Made by a program: the position numbers and the translations under genes. Below are positions 1 through 9,964 of a stretch of DNA of 64,000 bases, one piece after another. This DNA comes from Gemmataceae bacterium. GTDB taxonomy: Bacteria; Planctomycetota; Planctomycetia; Gemmatales; Gemmataceae. Position 1 is the first letter of the stretch. The number at the start of each line of letters is the position of its first letter. Below the pieces are notes generated by a model. That model worked only from the letters and a program-made list of their open reading frames with translations. It did not search any database and had not been told where the DNA came from. Location: the NCBI GenBank assembly GCA_022842245.1, contig JALHPZ010000009.1:124001-188000 (forward strand), read 5' to 3'.

Positions 1-172
1 TCCCGGGCGAGGGGAGCTTGAGCTTCCATTTTACGTTCTTCGTCGCGCTCCACTCGGTCGGCAGGTTTTTCTCGGCGCTGGTGCCGTCGCCGCGCGGGCC
101 GCGCCAGCCGGGCCAGTTCTCGGCACGAAGAGTTGTGGTGAAGAGCACGAGGAGTAGGAGCGAGCGGGACAT
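1..172 (-). CDS. PQQ-like beta-propeller secreted protein, N-terminal fragment
   Basis: This is the first 57 codons of a leftward gene whose remainder lies outside the window. The protein begins with a typical signal peptide (MSRSLLLLVLFTTTLRA) followed directly by ENWPGWRGPRGDGTS. In planctomycetes the W-P-x-W-R-G-P-x-G-D-G-x-S pattern is characteristic of the N-terminus of secreted PQQ-binding-like (BamB-like) beta-propeller proteins; this assignment is family knowledge applied to a short fragment. The gene is divergent from the sialidase/hydrolase gene, with about 116 bases between the two starts. The catalytic or binding parts cannot be judged because only the N-terminus is present. Confidence 0.7.
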   Translation of the reverse strand, partial: MSRSLLLLVLFTTTLRAENWPGWRGPRGDGTSAEKNLPTEWSATKNVKWKLKLPSPG

Positions 173-288
173 GATGGGAACTCGGTGGGAGGGTCCGACC
201 TTTATCATTTCCCATTTTGAGTTTTTCATTGTTCCGAATCCAGACAAAACTATATCCACAGCGTTCGCCTCACTCCCCGGTGAAATCC

Positions 289-2364
289 ATGACACGCCGT
301 ATCGTTCCGCTCGTGGTGTTCCTGTTCGTAAATATTCCGGCCTTCGCCACGGGGCCGGAGGTCTACTCAACGGCGAAGATCTGGGACAAGGGCCAGCACA
401 ATGCCTTCACCGATCTGATCCGCTGGGACGGCAAATGGTACTGCACGTTTCGTGAAGCGGACGCCCACGTCGGTGGCGACGGCGTCATCCGCGTGCTGGT
501 TTCCACGGATGGCGAGTTGTGGGATTCCGTCGCCGGCATCACCGAGAAGGGGATCGACCTGCGCGATCCGAAGTTCTCCGTCACGCCCGACGGCCGACTC
601 ATGATCGTCGCCGGCGGATCGGTTTATGAAGGGAAGACGCTCATCGGCCGCCAGCCGCGGACGATGTTCTCGAAGGATGGCACGAACTGGACCGCGCCGA
701 AGCGCGTGCTCACCGAAGGCGAATGGCTCTGGCGCGTGACGTGGCACGACCGCAAGTGCTACGGCGTGACGTACAACCCACAGGCGCGGGCGATGAAGGA
801 GGCCCAAGACGCCGCCAAGACCGGCAAGGTCGAACCCGGGCCGGCCGAGTGGAAGCTCAAACTCGTCGTCAGCGTCGACGGCGAGAAGTTCGATCTCGTC
901 ACGCACCTCGACGTACCCGGCCATCCGAACGAAACCACGATCCGCTTCCTCCCCGACGGCGAGATGGTCGCGCTCGTCCGCCGCGAGGCGGGCAACACTT
1001 TCGGCTGGATCGGCCGCAGCAAGGCTCCGTACAAGGAGTGGAAGTGGGTCGAGACGAAGCACCGCCTCGGCGGGCCGAACTTCATCCAGACGCCCGACGG
1101 CGCGCTCTGGGCCGGCGGCCGCAGTTACCCCGGCGGCGCGAAGACCGTGATCGCCACCATGACCGCCGACGGAGCCTACGAACCGGTGCTGACACTCAAG
1201 AGTAGCGGCGATACCAGCTACCCCGGCATGGTCTGGCACGACGGGCTGCTCTGGTTCAGCTACTACTCCTCCCACGAAGGCAAGTCGGCGATCTATCTCG
1301 CGAAGATCAAGCTGCCGCAGAAGACGGCCTCGCTGCCGCCGGCGCTCGCGCCGTACTTCGAGGTGCCGAAAGAATTCGCGAATGACCTCGGCAAGTTCAA
1401 ATCGGTGTTGACCTTCGCCGATGGTTCGCCGGTAAAGACGGCCGCCGACTGGTCGAAGCGCCGCGCCGAGATTCGTAAGGCTTGGTTCGACGCACTCGGG
1501 CCGTGGCCCAAAGTACTAGAGAAGCCGACGGTCGAAGTGCTCTCCTCGAGGAAGCGGGAGAACTTCACGCAGCAGCATGTTCGGATCCAGGTCGCACCGG
1601 ATCGCACGAACGACGACGCCCACATTCTCATTCCTGAAGGGACGGGGCCGTTCCCGGCCGTGGTTGTTGTCTTCTACGATTCCAAGACCGGCATCGGCGA
1701 AGGAACGAAGGGCTTCCGCGACTTCGCCTATCGCCTTGCGAAGAAGGGATTCGTCGCGCTCTCACTCGGCAGCCACTACGAGACCTATTGGCCGAACAAG
1801 GAGACCTGCAAGCTCCAGCCGCTGTCGTATCACGCCTATGTCGCGGCGAACTGCCGGAACGTCCTCGCGAACATGCCGCAGGTCGATCCGAAGAGGATTG
1901 GCATCGTCGGCCATTCCTATGGAGGCAAGTGGGCGATGTTCGCGAGTTGCCTGAACGACGATTTCGCCGCAGCGGCGTGGTCCGATGGCGGCATTGTCTT
2001 TGACGAATCTCGTTCGAACGTGAACTACTGGGAGCCTTGGTATCTCGGATTCGAGCCGGGTAAGGAACGGAAACGCGGTGTGCTGACGAAAGACTTTCCG
2101 CGCCAGGGGCCTTACAAGATGCTCGTCGAAACAGGTCGGGACCTCCACGAACTTCATGCGCTGATGGCACCGCGCCCGTTCCTCGTATCGGGCGGCTCCG
2201 AAGACCCGCCAAGCCGCTGGGCGGCGCTGAACCACGCGGTCGCCGTGAACAAACTGTTGGGCTATGAACGGCGCGTCGGTATGACGAATCGCCCGACGCA
2301 CGAGCCGACGGAAGAATCGAACGCGCGGATCGACGACTACTTCGAGTGGGCGTTGAAGCCTTAA
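289..2364 (+). CDS. Secreted sialidase-like/alpha-beta hydrolase fusion protein
   Basis: A 691-residue exported protein. I chose the ATG at 289 because it gives a clean signal peptide ([20 protein letters not shown]); the longer frame from 217 adds a non-signal leader. Residues about 25-345 resemble the BNR/exo-alpha-sialidase beta-propeller fold (repeats such as FSKDGTNW and VSVDGEKF). Residues about 370-691 are an alpha/beta hydrolase of the dienelactone hydrolase/acetyl esterase type, with nucleophile elbow GHSYGG (Ser543) and a likely catalytic His671 in RPTHEP. The likely role is periplasmic or extracellular attack on decorated glycans, with the propeller recognising sugar and the hydrolase removing an ester; substrate is unknown. 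The 3' end overlaps the convergent giant gene by 4 bases. Confidence 0.8.
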   Translation: MTRRIVPLVVFLFVNIPAFATGPEVYSTAKIWDKGQHNAFTDLIRWDGKWYCTFREADAHVGGDGVIRVLVSTDGELWDSVAGITEKGIDLRDPKFSVTPDGRLMIVAGGSVYEGKTLIGRQPRTMFSKDGTNWTAPKRVLTEGEWLWRVTWHDRKCYGVTYNPQARAMKEAQDAAKTGKVEPGPAEWKLKLVVSVDGEKFDLVTHLDVPGHPNETTIRFLPDGEMVALVRREAGNTFGWIGRSKAPYKEWKWVETKHRLGGPNFIQTPDGALWAGGRSYPGGAKTVIATMTADGAYEPVLTLKSSGDTSYPGMVWHDGLLWFSYYSSHEGKSAIYLAKIKLPQKTASLPPALAPYFEVPKEFANDLGKFKSVLTFADGSPVKTAADWSKRRAEIRKAWFDALGPWPKVLEKPTVEVLSSRKRENFTQQHVRIQVAPDRTNDDAHILIPEGTGPFPAVVVVFYDSKTGIGEGTKGFRDFAYRLAKKGFVALSLGSHYETYWPNKETCKLQPLSYHAYVAANCRNVLANMPQVDPKRIGIVGHSYGGKWAMFASCLNDDFAAAAWSDGGIVFDESRSNVNYWEPWYLGFEPGKERKRGVLTKDFPRQGPYKMLVETGRDLHELHALMAPRPFLVSGGSEDPPSRWAALNHAVAVNKLLGYERRVGMTNRPTHEPTEESNARIDDYFEWALKP

Positions 2365-5300
2365 CCGACGAACACGCCGCCGCGGAAGTCCTCGCCAAAG
2401 GCAAAGAAGTCGAGCAAGGACGCGCCGTCGGGTCCGAGGACGCGGACGCGCGGGCCGCCGCCGAGGCCGGTGCCAAAGACTTGGCGGAGTTCGCCGTTCG
2501 CGGTCGTCACGTTGGTGACGGTCACGCCGCCGAGGAAACCGGGCTCGTAGATCATTTGCGTGTCCAGGGCTTGTCCGCTCAGGGCGTCGAAGGTCTGCAC
2601 GAGTGGCTGCCGGCCGGCGTCGGTGCCGGCGGTGAGCACGAGGCCCGTGCCGTCGAAACTCAACGCGACGTTCACGCCGCTGCGAGAATTCGGATCGAAG
2701 GCAAAGTAACTCGCCACGAGATTCGCGTCGGGGCCGCTGAAGATCTTGACGTGTGGCCCGCCGGTGAAGCCCGGTCCGGTGGCAAGCAGACCGCCCGCGA
2801 CGGCGACGGTGACGCCGCCGCGGAAATCGGGATCGTAAGCGAAGAAGCTGTTTCGCAAGCTTAACCCGGCCGCGGGATCGAACGAAAAGACGTTGACCTG
2901 CGGCCCGCCACCGGGGCCGGCACCGGTAATGATTTCCGCGATGCCGTCGCCGTCGAGGTCTCCGGCGGCGACGTTCACTCCGCCGCGGAAGGACGGATCA
3001 TAGGCGAAGAATTCCGCGATGAGGTTGAAGGTCGACCCGTCGTAGACCTTGACATGCGGCCCGCCGCTGAGGGCCGTGCCGACGATCACGTCTTCAAGTC
3101 CGTCGCCGGTGACGTCGCCGGTCGCGACGACGGCACCGCACCAGTACTCGGGGCCGTAGGGTTGGAACTCGGCGAGTTGAACCCCGTTGGGGTCGTACAC
3201 CTTCACCGTGGTAATGATGCCATAACCGGACGAGGCGGCGAAGATTTCCTGGACCTGCGATCGCGGGTTGACCGTGGCTGACGTGGTGCCGCTGCTGCCG
3301 GCAAGGTTGCCGGTGGCGGGTACGAAGGTGGCCGAGATCGTATTGATTCCGACCGGCAGGTTCGTCACGACGAGCGTCGCAATGCCGGCGTTGATCGGCG
3401 CGGAGCCGAGCGGCGTGGTTCCGTTGAAGAAGTTCACGGTGCCATCGAGTATGGCCGGATTCACCCCGGCTCGCTGAGCGCTCGTTTCGGGTGGCACGTC
3501 GAAATCAACATTGGCAGTCAATACGACGGCGGTGCCTTGCGTCGTTGGATCCGGCTCGGCGGAGACGATCGTCCTCGTCGGCACGGGAATCACGCTCAGG
3601 ACGGTGTTCGCGGAACTCGATCCCAGATGGTTCATATCACCGGCATAGGTCGCGACGACGTCGAAGTTCCCGTCGCCGATTTCCAGTCCGGCGGACAAGG
3701 TCAGGAACGCGTTTCCGGATCCGTCCAGCGAGGAGATTCCGACGATCTCGCCGTCGATGGTGAACGTCACGGAGCCTGTCGGCGGCGTCGAAATCTGTCC
3801 GACGACAGACGCCGAGAGGAAGATCGGATCAGTGGCGAAGACCGGATTCGGGAAGACGAAGACGGTGGTCGCCGTGGGCGAAGGGGTAACGAGAAACGGA
3901 CTCGGCCCCGCGGAGGACGGCGCGAACGCGGAATCGCCGGAGTAGATCGATTCGACGGTATGGGCACCAATGGCGAAGCCGGCGGGCACGGAAAGCGTGG
4001 CGGTACCGGTGCCGTCAAGGGCGACCGGTATTCCGAAGGCCGAGCCGTCGACGAAGAACTGGACGGTACCGGTGGGCGTGCCAGCGAACGGGGAAGACAC
4101 GACCGAAACCAGCGAAACCGCCTGAGTGACGAATGTCGTATCGGGTATGGCGGCGACGGTGGAGTTTGTCGCGGCGATCGCATTGAATTCGCCGGTAGGC
4201 GACGAGACGGCGAGGTAGGCGGCATCGCCGGAGTAATTGAACGACGCCGTGAAGAATCCCGGCATGCCGAGGATCGTGTCGAGAGTGGCGACGCCGTTGG
4301 CATCGAGCGAAGCCGTGCCGACGGACGAACCGTTGACGAAGAATTCGACGGACCCGGTGGGCGGGAATCGCAGATCGGTGACGGTGGCGGTTAGGGTAAG
4401 GGTCTGGCCGGCGATGGCGGGGTCGGGAACCGTCAGTGTGGTGTTCGCAGGGATCTGCACTTCGAAGGCACCGATATCGGCATTGGCATTAATGACACGG
4501 TCGAAGCCGGTGCCACGTTGGTCGGACGTCTGACCGCCGTCGACACCCGCATCGCGAGCGGGGCTTCCGATATTCAAGGCGTGCACGAGCGAGAGCGGGG
4601 ACCCACCAAAGAAACCGAGGGGCGTGAGAAGCGGATCGAGAGGCGTGCTGAGCGAGCCGACCTGATCGCCGTTGGCGCCGTCGATGAAGCCGTTGGTACC
4701 ATCGCTCGCGCCGATCAGGTTGTTGCCGAGGGAATTGAAGGGTTGCTGGACACTGATGGAGCCTTGGTTGGCGACGTCCGGGTCGGACGGTGCCCGATTG
4801 CCGGCGACGATGCTGCTTTGAACGCTGGTAGTCGGGCCGCCCTGGAAGGTCAAGCCGGTGAGGCCGCCGCCTTCAGCGAATCCGGGTTCATCCCCGTTGC
4901 CGGCGATGGCTTCGTTGTCGGTGATCGTAGCGTTGGAAATGAACGCTCCGGATGAGAACGACGTGTCGAGGTATAGTCCGGCACCGAAGGCGCCGCCGCC
5001 GATATTCGACGAGAGGCCCGATGTGCCGTCGCCGCCGATCGTCTGGTTCCCGGAGATGGTCGAATTGCGGATATTGATGGTGTTGAACGCGATGGCAGAC
5101 ATGCCGCCGCCGATCGCATCCCCGCCGTTCCCGCCGAATAAGCTGTCTCCGGTACCGAGGCCGCCTTGGGCCCGGTTGGCTCTGAGCGTGGAATCGACTA
5201 GGTTGATCGACCCTCGGGCGGCGATGCCCCCCCCGGATGCCAATCCGCCGCTCGATCCGAGAGTTCCATCGCCACCGACGGCCTGATTGTTTTCGATCAG

Positions 5301-6155
5301 GGAGGAGACGATCGTATTATCGGAAAATCCATCGATATAAGCCCCGCCGCCAAAGGCGTCGCCGACCGAATCGCCTTCGCTGATGCCTTTACCAATGCCG
5401 CCGAACGCGCCGTTGTTGGCGATGCGGACACCAACCAACAGGACCGAGCCGTTGCTGCGCGACGAAAGCCCCCCGCCAAAGCCGGACCCGCCTCCGGGGA
5501 AGCTGTCGAGTGCGGCACCGCCGGTGGCCGTGTTGAACGTGATCTCACCCCCATTGATCGCCAGGGTACCGATGTTGTCGATCCCGCCGCCAAAGGCCGA
5601 GCCGCCGAAATCAAAACCGACGGCGTCGGCGCCGATCGCGCGATTGTTCGTGACGATGACGTCCTCAAGCGTCAGCGATCCCGCATTGCGGATGCCGCCG
5701 CCCGAGGCTTCGCCGAAATTGTCATTCGTTGTGGGTGTGTGCGTCCCGCCTTGGATCGTACCGTTTCGAATCGTGACGACTGCAGAGAGGTTCGGAATAT
5801 CGAAGACGCGATCGCCGAGTTTCGAGGCGTCCACGATCGCGTTCGTCATTTCGATCGTCACGACGTCGGTCACGTCGAGGTCGCCGGTCGCGCCGGTGTC
5901 CTCTTCCGCACCAGTCAACGACAGGAAATAAGTTCCGTTCGGTAGGATGATCGTGTCCGCACCAGCCGTCGCGTTCGCGGCGAGGATGGCGGAACGGAGC
6001 GTGATCTCGCCGGTGGGTAACATGCCGGTGGCGAGGTCGACGCCCATTGTGTCGAGGTCGGCGAAGGTCGTGGGGGTGAAGGTCGCCGGTACCGCGCGGT
6101 CTTCCAACTCGACGAACCGGAGGGGAAGGCGGGATCGAATCGGTTTGCGAGCCAT
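2361..6155 (-). CDS. Giant secreted beta-helix, Ig-like and FG-GAP repeat protein
   Basis: A protein of 1264 residues. The N-terminus ([19 protein letters not shown], then RAVPA) carries the LEDRxxPA motif seen on many planctomycete extracellular proteins. Residues about 30-570 form a Gly/Asn-rich parallel beta-helix of the polymorphic outer-membrane-protein type (GGGI, IxNNRA and STISGNQ turns). About four Ig-like domains of roughly 100 residues follow, each with a PxPxxxGxxxxLTAxV strand and a GTVxFFxDG strand. The last ~290 residues hold six FG-GAP-like repeats of about 50 residues with FFAYDPxFRGGV and GDLDGDGxAEIITG motifs, probably a calcium-binding propeller. Likely a surface or adhesion protein. 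The start at 6155 has AGGGG eight bases upstream; an in-frame ATG at 6173 is the alternative. Confidence 0.8.
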   Translation of the reverse strand: MARKPIRSRLPLRFVELEDRAVPATFTPTTFADLDTMGVDLATGMLPTGEITLRSAILAANATAGADTIILPNGTYFLSLTGAEEDTGATGDLDVTDVVTIEMTNAIVDASKLGDRVFDIPNLSAVVTIRNGTIQGGTHTPTTNDNFGEASGGGIRNAGSLTLEDVIVTNNRAIGADAVGFDFGGSAFGGGIDNIGTLAINGGEITFNTATGGAALDSFPGGGSGFGGGLSSRSNGSVLLVGVRIANNGAFGGIGKGISEGDSVGDAFGGGAYIDGFSDNTIVSSLIENNQAVGGDGTLGSSGGLASGGGIAARGSINLVDSTLRANRAQGGLGTGDSLFGGNGGDAIGGGMSAIAFNTINIRNSTISGNQTIGGDGTSGLSSNIGGGAFGAGLYLDTSFSSGAFISNATITDNEAIAGNGDEPGFAEGGGLTGLTFQGGPTTSVQSSIVAGNRAPSDPDVANQGSISVQQPFNSLGNNLIGASDGTNGFIDGANGDQVGSLSTPLDPLLTPLGFFGGSPLSLVHALNIGSPARDAGVDGGQTSDQRGTGFDRVINANADIGAFEVQIPANTTLTVPDPAIAGQTLTLTATVTDLRFPPTGSVEFFVNGSSVGTASLDANGVATLDTILGMPGFFTASFNYSGDAAYLAVSSPTGEFNAIAATNSTVAAIPDTTFVTQAVSLVSVVSSPFAGTPTGTVQFFVDGSAFGIPVALDGTGTATLSVPAGFAIGAHTVESIYSGDSAFAPSSAGPSPFLVTPSPTATTVFVFPNPVFATDPIFLSASVVGQISTPPTGSVTFTIDGEIVGISSLDGSGNAFLTLSAGLEIGDGNFDVVATYAGDMNHLGSSSANTVLSVIPVPTRTIVSAEPDPTTQGTAVVLTANVDFDVPPETSAQRAGVNPAILDGTVNFFNGTTPLGSAPINAGIATLVVTNLPVGINTISATFVPATGNLAGSSGTTSATVNPRSQVQEIFAASSGYGIITTVKVYDPNGVQLAEFQPYGPEYWCGAVVATGDVTGDGLEDVIVGTALSGGPHVKVYDGSTFNLIAEFFAYDPSFRGGVNVAAGDLDGDGIAEIITGAGPGGGPQVNVFSFDPAAGLSLRNSFFAYDPDFRGGVTVAVAGGLLATGPGFTGGPHVKIFSGPDANLVASYFAFDPNSRSGVNVALSFDGTGLVLTAGTDAGRQPLVQTFDALSGQALDTQMIYEPGFLGGVTVTNVTTANGELRQVFGTGLGGGPRVRVLGPDGASLLDFFAFGEDFRGGVFVG

Positions 6156-6405
6156 TTCCAAAACCCCTAGCATCGGGATTCCATTATCTTCGGAACATAC
6201 GCGTCGACGAAACGATTTCCCACGGTTCGATTCGTTCGTCCGGGAAAATAAGATTCGTCAGAATCGGAATAATCGGACGGGGGGAGACCGGACCGGATCG
6301 GTTCATGCCCGCAGGAAAAACCAAGAGAATCGCTAGCCGAAATACCGGGGGGTCGCTAGATTGACGCATCTGGAAGATCCGTACCGGCAAGCGTGAGGCG
6401 AGACC

Positions 6406-6717
6406 GTGGCCGTCGTGATTCGCATGAAACAAATGGGCCGGACGCACCGGCACTACTACCGCATCGTGGCGATTGACAAGCGCCAGCCGCGCGACGGCAA
6501 GGTGATCGAGGAACTCGGCACCTACGATCCGCACGTGGCGGAGAAGGACAAGCGAGTCACGCTCGTGCCGTCCCGCATCAAGTACTGGCAGGGCGTGGGC
6601 GCGAAGGCGTCCGACCACTGTCAGGTGCTCTTCGACAAGTTCCTCAAGACGTGGGAAGAGCGCGAGGCGGAAGCGGCAGCGAAAGCCGAAGCCGCCAAGG
6701 CCGCGCCCGCGAAGTAA
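6406..6717 (+). CDS. rpsP: 30S ribosomal protein bS16
   Basis: A 103-residue ribosomal small-subunit protein that binds 16S rRNA. The family signature is clear: MAVVIRMKQMGRTHRHYYRI, then the R-D-G-K-x-I-E-E-L-G-x-Y-D-P segment and an RIKYWQGVGA segment. It starts with GTG at 6406. The last ~20 residues are an Ala/Glu/Lys-rich tail (EEREAEAAAKAEAAKAAPAK), longer than in Escherichia coli. It is the first gene of an rpsP-trmD-rplS operon, with only 9 bases to trmD. RimM, which usually sits between rpsP and trmD, is missing here. Confidence 0.96.
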   Translation: MAVVIRMKQMGRTHRHYYRIVAIDKRQPRDGKVIEELGTYDPHVAEKDKRVTLVPSRIKYWQGVGAKASDHCQVLFDKFLKTWEEREAEAAAKAEAAKAAPAK

Positions 6718-6726
6718 GGGTCCGCC

Positions 6727-7443
6727 GTGGGCGCCGCGAAGTCGATCCGATTCGACGTGCTGACGCTCTTTCCGGACTTGTTTCAAGGGTATCTCTCGCA
6801 GAGTTTGTTGAAGCTCGCCATCCAGGCTGGGCTTGTGCGAGTGGACCTCTGGAATATCCGGGACTGGACGACGGACAAGCATAGCCGCGTGGACGACCGG
6901 CCGTACGGCGGTGGCCCCGGAATGCTGATGATGGCGCAACCGGTGGTTGACTGCGTCGAGGCCGTGCGGGCGAAGGACGCGAACCCCGGTCGGCTCGTGA
7001 TGCTGACGCCGACAGGCCGTCGGTTGACGCAGCGGGTGGTCGAGGAGATTTCGGGCGAGCCGAGGATCCTCCTGCTCTGTGGCCGATACGAAGGCTTTGA
7101 CGACCGGATCCGAACGGTGTTGCGGCCCGACGAGATTTCGCTCGGCGACTTCATCTGCAACGGCGGCGAAGTTCCGGCGATGGCGGTCATCGACTCCGTG
7201 ATCCGGTTGGTGCCCGGTGTGCTCGGCGATGACGCCAGCGCCGCCGATGACAGCCACAACGAGACGGGTCGACTGGAACATCCACAATACACGAGGCCGC
7301 GGAGTTATCGCGGACTCGACGTGCCCGAGGTGCTCCTGAGCGGCAACCACCGGGCCATCGCCGAATGGCGCGAACGGGAATCCCGAAACCGAACTCCTCG
7401 AACCGAGACGACCGATGCAAAACCGACTCCTGGCCCTGGTTGA
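6727..7443 (+). CDS. trmD: tRNA (guanine37-N1)-methyltransferase
   Basis: A 238-residue SPOUT-class methyltransferase that uses S-adenosylmethionine to methylate G37 of tRNAs and so prevents +1 frameshifting. Visible family motifs are [19 protein letters not shown] at the N-terminus, [13 protein letters not shown], the trefoil-knot region [14 protein letters not shown], and the [19 protein letters not shown] segment. The start is GTG at 6727. The 3' end overlaps the rplS start by 29 bases, which implies translational coupling. Length and content are ordinary for the family. Confidence 0.96.
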   Translation: MGAAKSIRFDVLTLFPDLFQGYLSQSLLKLAIQAGLVRVDLWNIRDWTTDKHSRVDDRPYGGGPGMLMMAQPVVDCVEAVRAKDANPGRLVMLTPTGRRLTQRVVEEISGEPRILLLCGRYEGFDDRIRTVLRPDEISLGDFICNGGEVPAMAVIDSVIRLVPGVLGDDASAADDSHNETGRLEHPQYTRPRSYRGLDVPEVLLSGNHRAIAEWRERESRNRTPRTETTDAKPTPGPG

Positions 7444-7921
7444 AGACGCACAGAAGAAAAGCGACGTGCCCGATTTCCGCATCGGCGACACGGTGGATGT
7501 TCACCAGAAGCTCCTCGATGGCCAGAAGGAGCGAGTGCAGGTGTTCAGCGGCACCGTGATCTCTCGGAGTGGCGCCGGGGCGAAGGAGACGTTCACCGTC
7601 CGCCGCCTCGTGCAGAGCGAGGGCGTCGAGCGGATCTTCCTCGTTCATTCGCCGCGGATCGCGAAGATCGAAGTGAAGAAGGCCGGCATGGTCCGCCGGG
7701 CAAAGCTTTACTACTTGCGTGATCGCGTGGGCAAGGCCACAAAGATCAAGGACGACGCGAAGCGCCAGGTCCAGATCGACAAGGCAATCAAGGCTGCGGC
7801 GGAAGCCGAAACGAAGGCCGCTCAGGAAGCCGCCGCGAAGGCCAAGACGGAGGGCGGCACCAGCAAGCGCCAGGCGAAGAAGGCCGCCGCGAAGGAAGCC
7901 GCGAAGACCGCGAAGAAGTAG
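7415..7921 (+). CDS. rplS: 50S ribosomal protein bL19
   Basis: A 168-residue large-subunit protein located at the subunit interface. The core is standard: [49 protein letters not shown] and [14 protein letters not shown]. Beyond about residue 115 there is an unusual ~50-residue Ala/Lys/Glu tail ([12 protein letters not shown] at the end), which parallels the tail on rpsP in the same operon. The start lies inside trmD. A long perfect palindrome begins about ten bases after the stop and probably ends the operon transcript or protects its 3' end. Confidence 0.95.
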   Translation: MQNRLLALVEDAQKKSDVPDFRIGDTVDVHQKLLDGQKERVQVFSGTVISRSGAGAKETFTVRRLVQSEGVERIFLVHSPRIAKIEVKKAGMVRRAKLYYLRDRVGKATKIKDDAKRQVQIDKAIKAAAEAETKAAQEAAAKAKTEGGTSKRQAKKAAAKEAAKTAKK

Positions 7922-7931
7922 GAACAAGAAT

Positions 7932-8020
7932 CCGAGATCGCGAAAGCCCGAAAGTAAGAAAGCCCGAAATCCATGGATTTCTTTTCGGGGTTTCGTATTT
8001 TCGGGCTTTCGCGATCTCGG
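7932..8020. repeat. Long palindrome after rplS (22-bp perfect arms)
   Basis: The left arm at 7932-7953 and the right arm at 7999-8020 are perfect reverse complements (core CGAGATCGCGAAAGCCCGAA). The ~45-base interior contains a second palindrome, GAAATCCATGGATTTC, at 7966-7981 and a partial repeat of the GAAAGCCCGAAA unit. It lies between rplS and yraN. It has no clear U-tract, so it may be a factor-independent terminator, a transcript-end stabiliser or a dispersed REP-like element. Confidence 0.7.
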
Positions 8021-8032
8021 GACTGGCTTTCG

Positions 8033-8470
8033 ATGGCCGACAAACCTTGCTCCATCAGTTTGAGTCGGTGGCCGTGGTGGCGAAAGTGGTTCGGCACCCG
8101 CTCCGAGCGGGCCGCCGCGAAGTTCCTCGGCAGGTCCGGTCTGCGAATCCTCGCCCGCAACGTCGCCGACCCACAGGGCGAACTCGACCTCATCGCGTTC
8201 GACAGCGCCACCGGCGAACTCGTCATCGTCGAAGTCCGCTCGACCGCCTCGCCGGACCTACACCGACCGCTCGACAGCGTAAACTTCACGAAGCAGAAAC
8301 AACTCACCGAGGCGACGCTCCGCTACCTGGCCCGCAAGCGATTGCTCGGCAACGTCAATGTCCGGTTCGACGTCCTCGCGATCAGTTGGCCCGCCGATGC
8401 GAAAACGCCAACCTGCCACCACGTCCGCGATGCGTTCAAGGCCGTGGGACGACATCAATTCTGGAATTAA
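8033..8470 (+). CDS. YraN family (UPF0102) endonuclease-like protein
   Basis: A 145-residue protein of the UPF0102/YraN family, which has a restriction-endonuclease-like fold but no firmly settled function. Conserved features are SERAAAKFLGRSGLRILARN, then G-E-L-D-L-I-A-F-D and V-I-V-E-V-R-S, the E/D...ExR core of the fold. I chose ATG 8033 because the longer frame starting at 7973 would be encoded by the palindrome and adds sequence (MDFFSGFRIFGLSRS) unlike the family. Its place just after the rpsP-trmD-rplS genes is a common neighbourhood for this family. Confidence 0.85.
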   Translation: MADKPCSISLSRWPWWRKWFGTRSERAAAKFLGRSGLRILARNVADPQGELDLIAFDSATGELVIVEVRSTASPDLHRPLDSVNFTKQKQLTEATLRYLARKRLLGNVNVRFDVLAISWPADAKTPTCHHVRDAFKAVGRHQFWN

Positions 8471-8555
8471 ATTTAGCCACGGATAAACACAGATGAACAC
8501 AGATAAGATTTGAGTTCATCATCCGTGTTTTTCCGTGTTTATCTGTGGCTAAATT
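8470..8555. repeat. Imperfect palindrome of ACACAGAT-type units
   Basis: The outer 35 bases of each side match as reverse complements at about 30 of 35 positions (left arm begins AATTTAGCCACGGATAAACA, right arm ends GTGTTTATCTGTGGCTAAAT). The arms are built from short degenerate units such as GGATAAACAC and AGATGAACAC. It occupies nearly the entire space between the yraN stop and the tyrS start. This kind of sequence is familiar as a dispersed intergenic element in many large bacterial genomes; that comparison is from general knowledge, not a search. Confidence 0.7.
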
Positions 8556-8569
8556 CTGAGGCATCTTCA

Positions 8570-9793
8570 ATGTCGAACTTTCGGTCGGTTGACGAGCAGC
8601 TTTCCCTCCTGCTCCGCGGCGCATCCCACGTCGAGAAGGAGACGGAGCTGCGTGCAAAGCTCGAACGCAGCCACAAGACCGGCCAGCCGCTGCGCGTGAA
8701 GTACGGCATCGATCCCACCGGATTCGACGTCCACCTCGGGCACACGGTCCCGTTGCGGAAGCTGCGCCAGTTCCAGGAGCTCGGTCACACGGCCGTGCTC
8801 ATCATCGGTACCGCCACGGCGATGGTCGGCGATCCCTCCGGTCGTGACGAATCCCGCAAAGGACTGGACGAGGCCCAGATCGCGAAGAACGCCGAGAGCT
8901 ACCTCACGCAGATCGCGAAGGTTGTGGACGTGACGAAGGCGGAAGTGCGGCCGAACGGTGAATGGTTTGCGAAGTGGGGTTTCGCCGACATGCTGCGCCT
9001 GCTCGGCCGCGCGACGGTACAGCAACTCCTTGCGCGGGAGGATTTCGCGAAGCGATTCCACGAGACGAAGATGCCGATCTACCTGCACGAGTGTCTCTAC
9101 CCGCTATTGCAGGGTTGGGACAGCGTCGAGATCCGGGCCGACGTTGAGCTTGGAGGCACCGAGCAACTCTTCAACCTGATGGTCGGCCGCGACCTCCAGC
9201 GCGAGGTCGGCCAGGAGCCGCAGGTCTGCCTGACACTGCCGATCCTCCGCGGCACCGACGGCGATAAAAAGATGGGCAAGTCGGTCGGCAATTACATCGG
9301 CGTCGGGGAGCCGGCCAAGGAGCAGTTTGGCAAGACGATGCGCATCCCGGACGAGTTGATGCGGGAATGGTTCGAGTTGCTGACCGACGTGCCTGCTGGC
9401 GAGATTGCCTCGATCCTGGCGGGCAAGCCGAACGAGGCCAAGAAGCGACTCGGTTCCGAAATCGTGCGATTCTACTACGGTGAAGCCGGCGTCGATCACG
9501 TGCTCGCGGACTGGAAGAAGCAGTTCGAGGAGAAGGGCGACCCCGACGACATGCCGACGGCGTCGATCCCGTCCGCAGAACTCGCCGATGGCCGCATGCC
9601 CGCCATCAAACTGCTTGTCGCGATCGGCTTCTGCAAGAGCAACAGCGAGGCCCGCCAGAAGATCCGCGAAGGCGCATTCAACTTCGGCCCGGATCGTTCG
9701 AAGCCGGCGGATGAGAAAGCCAGCGTGGAAATCGTCGATGGTATGGTGGTGCGTCTGGGTCGGAAAATGGCCAAGGTGGCGATCGCGAAATGA
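8570..9793 (+). CDS. tyrS: Tyrosine--tRNA ligase
   Basis: A 407-residue class I aminoacyl-tRNA synthetase that charges tRNA-Tyr. The Rossmann-fold HIGH signature appears as HLGH in KYGIDPTGFDVHLGHTVPLR, followed by GTATAMVGDPSGR. The KMSKS loop is KMGKS in DKKMGKSVGNYIG. The C-terminal part (GRMPAIKLLVAIGFCKSNSE, then ARQKIREGAFNF) is the S4-like anticodon-stem-binding domain. I chose ATG 8570 because the longer frame from 8510 runs through the palindrome and yields a non-homologous leader. Length is normal for the TyrRS-beta (longer insertion) group. Confidence 0.95.
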   Translation: MSNFRSVDEQLSLLLRGASHVEKETELRAKLERSHKTGQPLRVKYGIDPTGFDVHLGHTVPLRKLRQFQELGHTAVLIIGTATAMVGDPSGRDESRKGLDEAQIAKNAESYLTQIAKVVDVTKAEVRPNGEWFAKWGFADMLRLLGRATVQQLLAREDFAKRFHETKMPIYLHECLYPLLQGWDSVEIRADVELGGTEQLFNLMVGRDLQREVGQEPQVCLTLPILRGTDGDKKMGKSVGNYIGVGEPAKEQFGKTMRIPDELMREWFELLTDVPAGEIASILAGKPNEAKKRLGSEIVRFYYGEAGVDHVLADWKKQFEEKGDPDDMPTASIPSAELADGRMPAIKLLVAIGFCKSNSEARQKIREGAFNFGPDRSKPADEKASVEIVDGMVVRLGRKMAKVAIAK

Positions 9794-9797
9794 AAAG

Positions 9798-9852
9798 AAA
9801 AAACCGATCCGCTGATGGCCTCTCCCTCCATCAACGAACCGGCTTTTCTGAA
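9798..9852 (+). terminator. Possible imperfect terminator after tyrS
   Basis: Five bases after the tyrS stop an imperfect hairpin can form: AAAACCG and GATGG on the left against CCATC and CGGCTTTT on the right, with a mismatched interior loop. The right arm ends in TTTTCT. It sits between tyrS and the convergent glycosyltransferase gene. The pairing is interrupted, so this is a weak call. Confidence 0.3.
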
Positions 9853-9964
9853 AGAGGATAAAGCATTCCTCGTGCCAAACGATGTGAATTGACTTGGTAG
9901 ATTTCGCAAGTCATTGATTCCATTGTCTTTGTGGACTTTTGATTGCACAGAGTTGTCCGATCGC

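Noticed and set aside
7973..8032. An earlier yraN start (MDFFSGFRIF)
   Set aside because: The extra residues are encoded by the right side of the palindrome and do not match the family.
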